Notes: a model not told the origin generated them from the letters alone. Counted from the first letter of the stretch, positions 29,112 to 38,770 are shown. The stretch is DNA of 64,000 nucleotides from Marinobacter lipolyticus SM19 (GCF_000397065.2 NZ_KE007306.1:1-64000); one strand, 5' to 3'. Numbers and translations are program-made.

Positions 29112-29939
29112 TCATAGCAAGGACTCCGGCGGCTCCCGGTATGTATCGAGCCGCTTGAGCCAGCCAGGTAGCCAGCGCTCTTTCTCGATAGGGTTGCTGG
29201 CATTATTGGCCCGCCGCGTCAGCACGGTCGCAGCCGCCTCACGAAACTGCGCCAGCACCGGCCCCTCGGCTGCCCCCGACATCGCACGTAATACCTGCAA
29301 TAGCCCCCACCCTTCTCCGCGATACCGCTCGCCGGGTGACAGCCCTTCCCCCTTGAAATTCACATAGTCCATCAACGCATAGGCACCGCCCGGCGTTGCG
29401 GTTAACGCCGCCAGCCGCTCCCGGATCAATGACCGCTCCTCATCCGGTGCCGCGGCGACAATGGCCGCAAGGGACGATTGGGCCCGCTCGAAAATGAAGG
29501 CCACCTGGACACCCTTTGTGCCAGCCAGGAGTTGGCGCAACGCCTCAACCTGCGGGCTATCTGCGACTTGCAGGAAAGCTTCCCTGTCCGGCCAGGGCGC
29601 CCACGGGGTATCACGCTCCCCGAGCCATTCAGGAAGGTCGACCGACTGTTCCTGCATGTACGCGAGCAGCGCGGGAAAGCTCTCAACAAAACGTTCGTTC
29701 ACACCTTCCGGATACCAGATGAAATGACCAATGCCCAGGGAAGGAAACGCTTCACCTTCGTTCCAGTGCACCAGGCACTCCCGACGACCGGCGCATTCAT
29801 TCAGGAATACCTGGTGGCCAATCCACTCGAACTCTTCTTCGCTGAGATGCCATTGCGGTGAGCGCTCCTGCCCCGTGAACTCAGCCACCAGCAACAGAAC
29901 CGCAAACCCCAACAACAATCCTGCAACGGTCATTCGCAT
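29112..29939 (-). CDS. Exported lysozyme-like protein of unknown function
   Basis: A 275-residue protein with an N-terminal hydrophobic anchor (VAGLLLGFAVLLLVAEF). The segment FLNECAGRRECLVHWNEGEAFPSLGIGHFIWYP recalls the active-site entry of lysozyme-fold enzymes, with Glu in NECAGR and GIGHF like the GxGH strand; that is resemblance only. The rest is alpha-helical without known motifs. The ATG at 29939 is preferred because GAGG lies nine bases before it; a TTG at 29954 is also in frame. It is convergent with lpxH, which ends ten bases away. I recall a conserved protein of this kind in Pseudomonas without assigned function. Confidence 0.6.
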   Translation of the reverse strand: MRMTVAGLLLGFAVLLLVAEFTGQERSPQWHLSEEEFEWIGHQVFLNECAGRRECLVHWNEGEAFPSLGIGHFIWYPEGVNERFVESFPALLAYMQEQSVDLPEWLGERDTPWAPWPDREAFLQVADSPQVEALRQLLAGTKGVQVAFIFERAQSSLAAIVAAAPDEERSLIRERLAALTATPGGAYALMDYVNFKGEGLSPGERYRGEGWGLLQVLRAMSGAAEGPVLAQFREAAATVLTRRANNASNPIEKERWLPGWLKRLDTYREPPESLL

Positions 29940-30114
29940 TGTTAAACGCCTCAACTCCGTGCTTTTTTATTCCAGAATGCCATTAAAACACCGAACACCC
30001 TTTCCCCAGGATTAATTCTGAGACACAGACGCCCATCTGGCCGAGTCATGAGTTGAACCCCCTGATCGCTGACGCATACTGTAGTTAGGTACTTTACACA
30101 GGACACTAGCCCCG

Positions 30115-31980
30115 ATGAGATTGCCAGTCGTTCTGACCGACCGTCGTTTTCTGTTAACCGTATTGCTGGCCTTTGGCTGGTTACTACTGGTTCGGGCCGG
30201 CCATATTCTGCAAAGCGGGGTATGGCCAAGCCCGCTCGGCACCTTTGGTGGCGACCTGGCCGGGGCTTTTATTCTCGCAGTGTTACTAACCATCACCAGC
30301 GGGCCCTGCCGCGCCGTTCTTGTGCTGCTTCTTGGCGTTGCGGCCTACGTCGCAGGCATGCACCTGATGGCCCATGGCACGCTGTTTCAGCTGGCCTTCG
30401 CTGGCAAGGGAATGAACCCAACGTTTATCAGTGGCAGCCTGATCAATGTTTACCTGATCCTCCTGCCCGTCTACATTGGCTTTGCCTGGACACTCCACCG
30501 CATCCACCGGGCGCTGATACCTCAACCACCAGCGGCTTGCACAGCCCTTACCACGTCCGCTGTTGCCGTGGTTCTTGTTTATGGCCTGTCGTTCCCGAGC
30601 CTGACAACACCCGCCAACAACATTGTCGCCAGTGCCTTTGCCCAGATCCCCGGAGCAATCGTCAATCCCGTTGGCACCGCGATCAGCGATGAGGCCGTAG
30701 ACACAGATAAAAGCCTGGAAGCCCGAACCAATTTCTTCCACCAGCAGATCACCTCACGCCCCAACAACAACCCTCCCAATGTATTGCTGATCATGATCGA
30801 GGGGCTGTCTGGTGGATATTTACCCAGTATCAGCAGCTACCACGGCCTGGAACCCGCAGTCGCGCTGGAGCATCTGGAAGGTACCCTTCAGGATCGGGGA
30901 TTCAGGCTTTATCGAAACACGCTCAGCATGGAACGTCAGACGGACCGCGGGACTTTCGCCATCATCTGTGGGCGTTATCCGGACTTCCGTCGCCCCTCGA
31001 ATAAGATGCTGGATGTCGCGGAAGAGCGTACTCATCCGGACTGCCTGCCCAGCAAACTCAAGGATAACGGCTACTACACCGCGTATTGGCAAGCAGCACC
31101 GATTGCCTACATGAATAAAGACAAGTTCATGCCCAGGGCGGGTTTTATGGATGTGACCGGCGCCGAACATCTGAGCAACCCAAAGGACATCGACGGTTGG
31201 GGCCCCCCAGACCCAATATACTTCAACGATGTCGCCACGCGCCTGCAGGAGCTGGATCAGAAAACCTCCCCCTGGTTTGTCACACTGCTCAATGTCGGCA
31301 CACACCACCCTTTCAATATCGGCCAGGAAGCCGAGCAGGAAATCGCCACGGACGAGGCTGAAACTAACGGGAATTCCACAGAAACAATCATGGTGCAGCC
31401 GCAGCAAGCGCGTCGCAACGCCATGAGAGTGATGGAGAAGTCCCTTGGAAACTTTCTGGAACGGCTGGAGACCGCTGGCACACTAGATAACACCCTGATC
31501 ATCCTGACGTCCGATGAATCCGGAGGTTTTGTTCGATCCGACCACGAATCCCTGCCCCTGAACAGCAACCTTGGCGTATTGGCTCTACGCCCGCCCGAGC
31601 AGAGTGATTTTTCCCACTATGCAGATCGGAACGTAATTACCGCGCAACTCGATATTCCCATGACCATACTGGATGCGACCGGGTATGGTGACCAGGCCGG
31701 CGGAATGATCGGGCGCAGCCTGTTGGTCACCAATGACCGCACGCGGAGGGACATCCTGCTGGCCGATACCTACACCGGGCTCAAATACTTCTTACGTGAA
31801 AGCGGACAGCTGCTGGCTTGTACAGAGATGCTCACCCGCTGCACTTCCTGGTCTTTCAATCCAAAGCGTGTATTCGGCACCTTCCAGGAGTCTGACAAGC
31901 CGCCATTCCTGTCGCTGGAAGACCGACTGGCGCTATTCGAGGATGCGGCCGCACCAAACCGGGTGGAGGAGCAGCGCTAA
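30115..31980 (+). CDS. LTA-synthase-like membrane phosphoglycerol transferase / sulfatase-fold enzyme
   Basis: A 621-residue protein. The first 200 residues hold four or five transmembrane helices. The rest is a periplasmic sulfatase-fold domain starting NVLLIMIEGLSGGYLPS. Thr276 in RQTDRGTFAIICG aligns with the nucleophile of LtaS/OpgB-type enzymes. The later metal motif reads LTSDESGGF, where the family usually has Asp-His, and NVGTHHPF provides two histidines. Such enzymes move phosphoglycerol from phosphatidylglycerol to a glycan or lipid. It heads a three-gene plus-strand run with a glycerophosphodiesterase (37 bases apart) and a mechanosensitive channel. The acceptor is unknown; periplasmic glucan is a reasonable guess. 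Confidence 0.8.
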   Translation: MRLPVVLTDRRFLLTVLLAFGWLLLVRAGHILQSGVWPSPLGTFGGDLAGAFILAVLLTITSGPCRAVLVLLLGVAAYVAGMHLMAHGTLFQLAFAGKGMNPTFISGSLINVYLILLPVYIGFAWTLHRIHRALIPQPPAACTALTTSAVAVVLVYGLSFPSLTTPANNIVASAFAQIPGAIVNPVGTAISDEAVDTDKSLEARTNFFHQQITSRPNNNPPNVLLIMIEGLSGGYLPSISSYHGLEPAVALEHLEGTLQDRGFRLYRNTLSMERQTDRGTFAIICGRYPDFRRPSNKMLDVAEERTHPDCLPSKLKDNGYYTAYWQAAPIAYMNKDKFMPRAGFMDVTGAEHLSNPKDIDGWGPPDPIYFNDVATRLQELDQKTSPWFVTLLNVGTHHPFNIGQEAEQEIATDEAETNGNSTETIMVQPQQARRNAMRVMEKSLGNFLERLETAGTLDNTLIILTSDESGGFVRSDHESLPLNSNLGVLALRPPEQSDFSHYADRNVITAQLDIPMTILDATGYGDQAGGMIGRSLLVTNDRTRRDILLADTYTGLKYFLRESGQLLACTEMLTRCTSWSFNPKRVFGTFQESDKPPFLSLEDRLALFEDAAAPNRVEEQR

Positions 31981-32017
31981 CCGACAACACTTTCAGAGTC
32001 CTGATCGTCTGTGAGCC

Positions 32018-33826
32018 ATGAAGACATTGATCACCAGCACACTGAAAATTCTGCATACTCGTCGGCGTGCCTTGCTGACCTTCCACCTGTTTTTTTCCGG
32101 TCTGGCCATGGCGGCGATCACCCCTGCTATCACCTGGGCATTGGCCTCCCTGCGCCCGGTGACTGGCCGGGCCGCCATCAGCACCGGGGGGATGATCGAG
32201 TATCTGACGTCTCCCGGTGGCGTGGTCTGGGTCCTGGTGACTCTCAACCTGACCGTACTGGTTATCATGCTACAGCAGGCGGGGATGACGCTGATCGCTG
32301 CCTCGCCTCCATACAGGCATTACCAGACCGCCATGGGAGCGCTCTGGGGAACAGCACGCAGATGCGTGGCACTGATCCAGTTGACTGTTATACAGGTGTT
32401 TACCCACCTGTTGATTGCACTGCCCTTTCTGGCGGCGACCGGACTGGCATGGGCCTGGCTGACCAGCTCGTATGATCCATACCTTCTGCGTGAGGAGTTA
32501 CCATTAGAACTGTGGTGGTTTGCGGTCTGCGCCACCGTATCCATGCTCGGGCTGATCACCTGTAACGGCGCCCTGTACCTGCGATGGATACTGGTCGTGC
32601 CCTGCCTGATGCTGCGAAGCCAGCGCCCCGTGGAAGCCTTGCGGGAAAGTACCCGGCTGACACGCGGCCACAAAGGACACGCCACTGGCGTGCTGGCGTC
32701 CGGATTGACTGCGGTGATACTTTTACCAATCCTCGTCACCCTTGCTTTCGACCAGATCGCCTCCCTACTACTGACCATCCTGCCAGACCGGACGGGCATA
32801 CTGGTTCCGGCCATCTTCCTGTTCATTGCCGGCTACATCCTTATCGGTATCGCCGTCACCTTCTTTGGCACAGCCGCTTACGGCGCCTTCATCGTCAGCC
32901 TGTATTACCGGGCAACGGGCAGAAGCCCGCGCATGCCGGAGCCTTCCCTCAGCTACACCCCGCCAGGTAATGCTGGCCCCAAAGCATGGATTGCGGAAGC
33001 CCTGGTGGTCATCCTGGCGCTCGGACAGGCCTGGTTTGTGGTGGACTCCTTGGACCAGCGCGAACAAGTGACCATCACGGCCCATCGGGGCAGCGCCTTT
33101 AAAGCCCCGGAAAACACGCTGAGCGCCATCGAGCAGGCGATCAGGGACGGCGCCGACTATATTGAGGTTGACGTACAGATAACCGCAGACGGAGTACCGG
33201 TGCTCTGGCACGATTCCGATATGAGCCGCATTTTCGGCCAGAGAGAACGCATCAGCGAAGTTGCCTTCGAGGACATCCGTAATCGGGATGCCGGTAGCTG
33301 GTTCAACACGGACTTCGCTGGTGAGAGGATCGCCACCCTCTCCCAAGCCGTTGAAACAGTGCGAGGAAGAGCGGGCCTGTTTGTGGACCTGAAGCCGGAT
33401 CGCAACACACCTAACCTGACCCGGGCTGTTGTCGAACTGTTACAGAGCATGAACTTTGTGGATGGCACCGTGATCGCCGCTGCTGACTGGACTACTCTGC
33501 GGGAAGTCGAGCGATTGGAGCCGGGTCTCAAGACCGCCCTGCTGGCACAGTTTGTTGTTGGTCCGTTGTGGGAAGACAATTACGACATCCTGGGGTTGCG
33601 AAGTAATCGCGCAACCCCGGCTGCCGTCGCCCGGGCGCACCGGGACGACAACGAACTTCACGTCTGGACAGTGAATCGCCGGGCAGCCATGTCAAAATTC
33701 GTAGACATGGGCGTCGACAACATCATCACTGACCGCCCCGATGTGCTCTCGGAACTGCTACAGGAACGGGCCTCCCTCTCCAATGCCGAACTGCTTGCGA
33801 CCAAACTCCGCAACTGGTTGCGGTAA
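32018..33826 (+). CDS. Membrane-anchored glycerophosphodiester phosphodiesterase
   Basis: A 602-residue protein with an N-terminal membrane region of about six to eight helices (to about 345), of the GDPD-associated membrane family, and a C-terminal GDPD barrel. Catalytic His356 is in TAHRGSAFKAPENTL and His398 in PVLWHDSDM; metal-binding Glu and Asp are in YIEVDVQI. It hydrolyses glycerophosphodiesters to glycerol 3-phosphate and an alcohol. Known relatives with this layout are mainly Gram-positive. Directly behind the LTA-synthase-like gene, it may trim or recycle phosphoglycerol groups. Confidence 0.88.
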   Translation: MKTLITSTLKILHTRRRALLTFHLFFSGLAMAAITPAITWALASLRPVTGRAAISTGGMIEYLTSPGGVVWVLVTLNLTVLVIMLQQAGMTLIAASPPYRHYQTAMGALWGTARRCVALIQLTVIQVFTHLLIALPFLAATGLAWAWLTSSYDPYLLREELPLELWWFAVCATVSMLGLITCNGALYLRWILVVPCLMLRSQRPVEALRESTRLTRGHKGHATGVLASGLTAVILLPILVTLAFDQIASLLLTILPDRTGILVPAIFLFIAGYILIGIAVTFFGTAAYGAFIVSLYYRATGRSPRMPEPSLSYTPPGNAGPKAWIAEALVVILALGQAWFVVDSLDQREQVTITAHRGSAFKAPENTLSAIEQAIRDGADYIEVDVQITADGVPVLWHDSDMSRIFGQRERISEVAFEDIRNRDAGSWFNTDFAGERIATLSQAVETVRGRAGLFVDLKPDRNTPNLTRAVVELLQSMNFVDGTVIAAADWTTLREVERLEPGLKTALLAQFVVGPLWEDNYDILGLRSNRATPAAVARAHRDDNELHVWTVNRRAAMSKFVDMGVDNIITDRPDVLSELLQERASLSNAELLATKLRNWLR

Positions 33827-33913
33827 GCGGCGCAGTGCCTTCGATATGAGGTAAACTCACGTGACTCCAGCAAAAAATGAAATATCAATGGCCAGCGCAG
33901 GGATCCATCATCC

Positions 33914-36577
33914 ATGAGAGGTTATCGCAGATCATCCCATACAACTTTGTTGCGGCGGTGGCCAGTCCTCATGGCTCTGCTCTGCTCGTTGGCCATGCCA
34001 ACCTACGGCCAGGATGAGACAGAGACAGAGTCCGAAGCAAAAGCCCCAGTGCCGGCTGTACAGCCGGAGATCAAAGCCGAAACGGAGCAGCCACCGGAAA
34101 TTGAGCTTCAGAAATCCATGAATGCGGACATCCGGCAGCAAATACAGGCTCTCAGGGCGTCCCTGAATCAGCGCCTGACGGGTGTCGAATCCAGTATCGA
34201 GCGCCTTGACTATGCGGAATCCATCCTCAATCGCCTGAAAGACGAATACGAAAGCTTTGAACTCAGACTGGAGACAGCCGGACTCAATCTGACAGGTGAC
34301 TATGCCGGACTCCTGAAACAAAGGCTGGAACGTCTTCGGCGACAGACCATTGCCAGCGAACTGATCAAGGGCATTGAAGACCAACTATCCACCGCTCGCG
34401 AAGAACAACTCAGGCTGGAAGAATATGAAGCAATTGTGGATCCTGAAGATGATGCCCGTGGTCAGTTACGCAGCGAACGGGCCAGATTGATTCGTGAGCT
34501 CCATGCGGCGGTCACGCAACACATTGATGTTCTCAATGATTACTACAACACCGTAACCGCACTGCAGGAACAGGTACTGGATTACCAGACACTGCTGCAA
34601 CAACGATTATTCTGGCTGCCCAACGCATCACCGGTCGGCCCCGATACGTTATCAGGTCTCCTGAAATCGTTCAGCTGGCTTGCCTCCGAGATCGCGCTGG
34701 ATCCATTCAGTCTGGCAATCAAAGAATCGTTTGAGGAACGAACCCTCCGTCTGGGCGCGCTATTTGTCATATTCGCACTGCTGCTGTTCAAGCGTCGGAC
34801 AATCAAGGCAAACCTCAAGGCCAACGGCTTGCATGTCGGCAATGTGGGCCGGGACCGAATTGCCATGACCCTGCTTGCCCTGTTCAACAGTGTATTGCTG
34901 ACGCTCCCTGGGGTACTTGCGCTGGCGGCAGGCGCACTGCTATTGATGGAAGGCAATGAATTCTTTTCGGCGCTCTCCAATGGGTTCACCGCTGCCGCCT
35001 TTATCACCCTTCTGTTGAACTTCATTCACAAAGTTGCTCGCAAGGACGGTCTCGGCGACAGGCATTTTCATTGGAACAAGCACTCCCTGAAAGCCATTCG
35101 CAGGGAAATTCCAATCCTGCTGGCCATACTCATCCCCATTACGATTCTATCCGCCACGACAGCAACGCCCAGTGGCTCCGAATTTGAAGAAAGTCTGGGA
35201 CGGCTCTTGTTCATATTGGTATCGGTGGCCCTGGCGATATTCGCCCAACGCATCATGAGCGCCGTACGTGCGGATAAACCGGACGGTCGATTTCTGCGTG
35301 TGCTGCACTTTCTTGCCGTTGCCACGCCCCCGGTGCTGGCCGTGGCCTCCGTACTGGGGTACCACTACACCGCGCTGGAGCTGGAACGTAACCTCTTCAT
35401 AAGCATTTGCTGGCTGGCGTTCAACGCACTGCTATTTTATCTCGGTTTACGCGCTCTCGCAGTCCGTGAACGTCGGTTAACACTGGAACGTCTGCGAGAA
35501 CAAAGAGCCGCAGAGCGTAAGATGGCAGAAGCAAGGGAGTCCGCCGAATCCTCAGGTGAAGGAATGCCTCCGGCTCTGGATATGCCGGAAATGGATCTCA
35601 AGGACATTAACCAGCAGAGTACGTCACTGCTGAAAATTCTGGTCGCCGTGGTGGCCATCTCGGGGCTTTGGGTACTCTGGGCCAACGTCATCCCTGCCCT
35701 GCAACTGTTTGACAACATTACCTTGTGGACCATCGCCACGGACCTTGAGGGCGGAGATCCGCTGCCAATAACCCTGGGGGACCTGATGCTGGCTCTGCTG
35801 GTCGGGGCAGGCACGGTGCTGGCCGTCAAAAACCTGCCCGGAACTCTGGAGGTAATGGTTCTGAGCCGGATGCACCTGCAACCGGGATCCGGTTACGCAA
35901 TCACCACCATCGCCACGTATTTGATCGTTATCGTCGGCGTCATTATATGCCTCGGCGTGGTGGGTGTTCAGTGGTCAAAGCTGCAATGGCTGGTGGCCGC
36001 TTTGGGGGTTGGACTCGGGTTCGGGCTGCAGGAGATTGTAGCCAATTTCGTCTCGGGTATTATCCTGCTTTTTGAGCGCCCGATCCGCGTCGGTGACACG
36101 GTGACCATTGGCGGCATTACCGGCACAGTTTCACGTATTCGCATCCGTGCGACGACGCTGGTTGACTGGGACCGCAAGGAACAAATCATCCCCAACAAGA
36201 CCTTTGTCACCCAGGACCTCACCAACTGGACACTTTCCGATCCGATTACACGGGTCATACTTCGTGTGGGTGTGGCTTACGGGTCCGATGTGGATACGGT
36301 GCAACAGATTCTGATGGACGTAGCTGATGACAACGAGCGCGTGGTTGACGATCCCGCGCCGGCAGTGTTCTGCGTGGGGCTTGGTGACAGCAGTATTGAT
36401 TTCGAGGTACGTGTTTTCGTCAAGGACCTGCTCGATATCATGCCCCTGTCACATGAGATTCACGCCTCGGTCACCAAGGCATTGCGAGAAGCCGGCATCG
36501 AGATACCCTTTCCACAGCGTGACCTCCATGTCCGCACGGTACCGGATATCCCGGGGCTGACCAGATCCGACCAGTAG
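33914..36577 (+). CDS. Large MscS-family mechanosensitive channel (MscK-like)
   Basis: An 887-residue channel protein. A signal peptide ends near PTYGQ; a periplasmic coiled-coil-rich region (about 45-250) follows; then about ten transmembrane helices. The MscS core is at the C-terminus: the pore helix region GVGLGFGLQEIVANFVSG is followed by the beta domain FERPIRVGDTVTIGGITG and the alpha/beta domain ending near 870. Such channels open on membrane tension and release solutes on osmotic downshift. It lies 87 bases behind the phosphodiesterase gene, on the same strand. Confidence 0.92.
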   Translation: MRGYRRSSHTTLLRRWPVLMALLCSLAMPTYGQDETETESEAKAPVPAVQPEIKAETEQPPEIELQKSMNADIRQQIQALRASLNQRLTGVESSIERLDYAESILNRLKDEYESFELRLETAGLNLTGDYAGLLKQRLERLRRQTIASELIKGIEDQLSTAREEQLRLEEYEAIVDPEDDARGQLRSERARLIRELHAAVTQHIDVLNDYYNTVTALQEQVLDYQTLLQQRLFWLPNASPVGPDTLSGLLKSFSWLASEIALDPFSLAIKESFEERTLRLGALFVIFALLLFKRRTIKANLKANGLHVGNVGRDRIAMTLLALFNSVLLTLPGVLALAAGALLLMEGNEFFSALSNGFTAAAFITLLLNFIHKVARKDGLGDRHFHWNKHSLKAIRREIPILLAILIPITILSATTATPSGSEFEESLGRLLFILVSVALAIFAQRIMSAVRADKPDGRFLRVLHFLAVATPPVLAVASVLGYHYTALELERNLFISICWLAFNALLFYLGLRALAVRERRLTLERLREQRAAERKMAEARESAESSGEGMPPALDMPEMDLKDINQQSTSLLKILVAVVAISGLWVLWANVIPALQLFDNITLWTIATDLEGGDPLPITLGDLMLALLVGAGTVLAVKNLPGTLEVMVLSRMHLQPGSGYAITTIATYLIVIVGVIICLGVVGVQWSKLQWLVAALGVGLGFGLQEIVANFVSGIILLFERPIRVGDTVTIGGITGTVSRIRIRATTLVDWDRKEQIIPNKTFVTQDLTNWTLSDPITRVILRVGVAYGSDVDTVQQILMDVADDNERVVDDPAPAVFCVGLGDSSIDFEVRVFVKDLLDIMPLSHEIHASVTKALREAGIEIPFPQRDLHVRTVPDIPGLTRSDQ

Positions 36578-36604
36578 TCTCAGCTGACCGCCACCTGCCT
36601 GGAA

Positions 36605-37222
36605 TTATTCCAGGATGATCAGGTGGTTGGGCAACTCGTTCTTTTCACGGGTGGCAGGAATATGCGCCTTGAGTTTGGCACCGCAGGCCTGAATGCAATC
36701 AACAAAGCCATCCAGCGTCCGGCCCTGGCGCACCTTGCTGGTGAAGTCAGCGACGATCGCTTCCCATACCTGATTGTCGATCTGGCCAGAGATACCCTGA
36801 TCCACCAGGATTTCAACATAGTGCTCGGCTTCCGACACAAAAATCAGCATGCCCGTGCCGCCGGCGGTGTGGTGCAGGTTCTGCTCCAGAAACTGACGCC
36901 GGGCCATATTGGACGCACGCCAGAATCGCACTGGTTTGGGTACCAGCCAGTGGCCTGCCCCCGTAAACCGGAACAGCAGGCATAACACGATGAACGTACT
37001 CCACTGGGCCAGCAACAGCCCGTTTACACCGAACCAGCCGGTGAAATAGCTGACGACGCCAGGCAGTAACAACGCCAGGATGCCCGCCCACAGCAACGGG
37101 ATATAGGTATAGTCATCGGAACTGGCTGCCAGAACCGTCACCAACTCGGCGTCGGTCTCCTGCTCCACCTCGGATATGGCCGTAGCTACCTGTTTCTGTT
37201 CGCTTTCACTCAATAGTGTCAT
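36605..37222 (-). CDS. TPM-domain membrane protein
   Basis: A 205-residue protein. It begins with a TPM-type start (SESEQKQVATAISEVEQETDAELVTVLA), then has two close hydrophobic helices (about 40-90) and continues with LIFVSEAEHYVEILVDQGI, the second half of the TPM fold. The fold is thus interrupted by a membrane hairpin. It is the third gene of the lemA-TPM-TPM run. The biochemical role is not known; TPM domains elsewhere occur in photosystem II assembly proteins and some phosphatases. Confidence 0.78.
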   Translation of the reverse strand: MTLLSESEQKQVATAISEVEQETDAELVTVLAASSDDYTYIPLLWAGILALLLPGVVSYFTGWFGVNGLLLAQWSTFIVLCLLFRFTGAGHWLVPKPVRFWRASNMARRQFLEQNLHHTAGGTGMLIFVSEAEHYVEILVDQGISGQIDNQVWEAIVADFTSKVRQGRTLDGFVDCIQACGAKLKAHIPATREKNELPNHLIILE

Positions 37223-37256
37223 GGTTATATCTATCTCGTTGAATCATGGAGTGGTT

Positions 37257-38006
37257 TTACCAGCCGCCGGAGGCACCACCGCCTCCAAAACCGCCACCGC
37301 CACCACTGAAGCCACCGCCACCAAAGCCTCCGCCGCCACGGCCGCCCATCATGGAACCGGCTATCAGACCACCCAACAGCGCACCGCGACCACGACGACC
37401 ACCCATGCCACCAAAGAACGACAGGGCCACAATAATGAAGAACAGGATACCCAGCGCGGGATGGGGGCGATCATTCTTGCTCACCGGACGGGATTGTGGG
37501 ACCGCCAGCGGCTCTCCTCCGAGTACCTGAATCATGGCTTCGGCCCCATTGGCAATACCCGTGGGGAAATCGCCGGCACGGAAGGCAGGCGTGATGATCT
37601 GGTTAATGATGGTGGCGGAGGTCGCATCCGTCAGACGCCCCTCAAGGCCATAACCCACCTCAATACGGATACGACGTTCGTCTTCCGCCACGATCAACAG
37701 GGCGCCATTGTCCTCGCCCTCCTGACCGATACCCCAATGGCGACCAAGCTGATAGCCGTAATCCTCGATTGGATACCCCTGAAGATTCGGCAGGGTAACC
37801 ACCACAACCTGCTCGCTGGTGGCCTGTTCGTGGGCTTCCAGCATACGACCCAAACGTAATTCCACCGGGTCGGGCAACATGTCAGCGTTGTCCACTACCC
37901 GCCCCGTCAGCTCGGGAAAATCAGGGCCGGACTGCGCCAGTGCATGGAGAGGCAGCAGTACCGCCAACGTGGCGAAGACGAGCATCCGGTAACTGCGCAT
38001 AGTCAT
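37257..38006 (-). CDS. YgcG-family TPM-domain protein with glycine-rich tail
   Basis: A 249-residue protein with signal peptide (MTMRSYRMLVFATLAVLLPLH is trimmed after ALA), a periplasmic TPM domain (about 30-165; FPELTGRVVDNADMLP, GRHWGIGQEGEDNGALL), one membrane helix, and a tail rich in glycine (GGRGGGGFGGGGFSGGG) ending GASGGW. Its ATG overlaps the lemA stop by one base (TGATG), showing coupling. LemA-YgcG pairs are common in bacteria; their role at the envelope is unresolved. Confidence 0.85.
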   Translation of the reverse strand: MTMRSYRMLVFATLAVLLPLHALAQSGPDFPELTGRVVDNADMLPDPVELRLGRMLEAHEQATSEQVVVVTLPNLQGYPIEDYGYQLGRHWGIGQEGEDNGALLIVAEDERRIRIEVGYGLEGRLTDATSATIINQIITPAFRAGDFPTGIANGAEAMIQVLGGEPLAVPQSRPVSKNDRPHPALGILFFIIVALSFFGGMGGRRGRGALLGGLIAGSMMGGRGGGGFGGGGFSGGGGGFGGGGASGGW

Positions 38007-38623
38007 CAGAATTCCACCTGCGGCGCTTCCTCTGCATCAGGCGTCGTGGCTTCAAAGTTGGCACGCAGCTCCATATCGCTGTACAGGAAACTGTGCCAGA
38101 GCCTGCCCGGGAAGGTGCGGATCTCGGTGTTGTACCGTTCCACGGCCTGGATGAAATCCCGCCGCGCTACGGCGATACGGTTTTCCGTGCCCTCGAGCTG
38201 GGATTGCAATGCCAGGAAATTCTGGCTGGATTTCAGGTCCGGATACCGCTCCGACACCGCCATCAGCCTGCTCAGGGCACTGCTCAACTCGCCCTGTGCC
38301 TGCTGAAATTGCTGCAATCTCTTCGGATCATTGAGGATGCTCTCATCCACCTGGATCGAGGTCGCCCGCGAGCGGGCTTCAATGACCGCCGTCAGAGTCT
38401 CCCGTTCCTGGGTCGCAAACCCCTTTACAGTCTCCACCAGATTGGGGACCAGGTCGGCACGACGCTGGTACTGGTTCTGAACCTGGGACCAGGCGGATTT
38501 TACCTGCTCGTCATAGGTGGGAATGTTGTTGATACCGCACCCCGTCAGCATGAGTGCCAGCAGGGCAAGAACTGTAAACCGCAGACCACTGCGATTCTGA
38601 GTGATGGCAGGACTGTTCACCAT
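38006..38623 (-). CDS. lemA: LemA-family protein
   Basis: A 205-residue protein with an N-terminal lipoprotein-type signal ending MLTGC and a helical-bundle LemA domain (SAWSQVQNQYQRRADLVPNL, then NDPKRLQQFQQAQGELSSAL, YPDLKSSQNFLALQSQLEGT). The start at 38623 has AAGGA ten bases before it; a longer in-frame extension upstream is not homologous. First gene of the lemA-TPM-TPM run. The LexA box at 38738-38757 lies about 115 bases upstream and could affect this operon too. Confidence 0.9.
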   Translation of the reverse strand: MVNSPAITQNRSGLRFTVLALLALMLTGCGINNIPTYDEQVKSAWSQVQNQYQRRADLVPNLVETVKGFATQERETLTAVIEARSRATSIQVDESILNDPKRLQQFQQAQGELSSALSRLMAVSERYPDLKSSQNFLALQSQLEGTENRIAVARRDFIQAVERYNTEIRTFPGRLWHSFLYSDMELRANFEATTPDAEEAPQVEF

Positions 38624-38737
38624 GATGTATCCGTTCCTTGAGCGTCTGTGAATCCAGGATGAGTAACGACAGGACGTTAACACAATTGGCTCTGATATGG
38701 GGTCGACACCTTCAAATCCAAGGCGTACCATATAAAA

Positions 38738-38757
38738 TACTGTACATATAAACAGTA
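38738..38757. promoter_or_regulatory. LexA-binding SOS box
   Basis: TACTGTACATATAAACAGTA matches the SOS consensus with all CTG/CAG and flanking TA bases in place. It lies 13 bases before the radical SAM start codon, so it would cover the promoter or transcript start. Confidence 0.88.
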
Positions 38758-38770
38758 TCAGAGGTTGACC

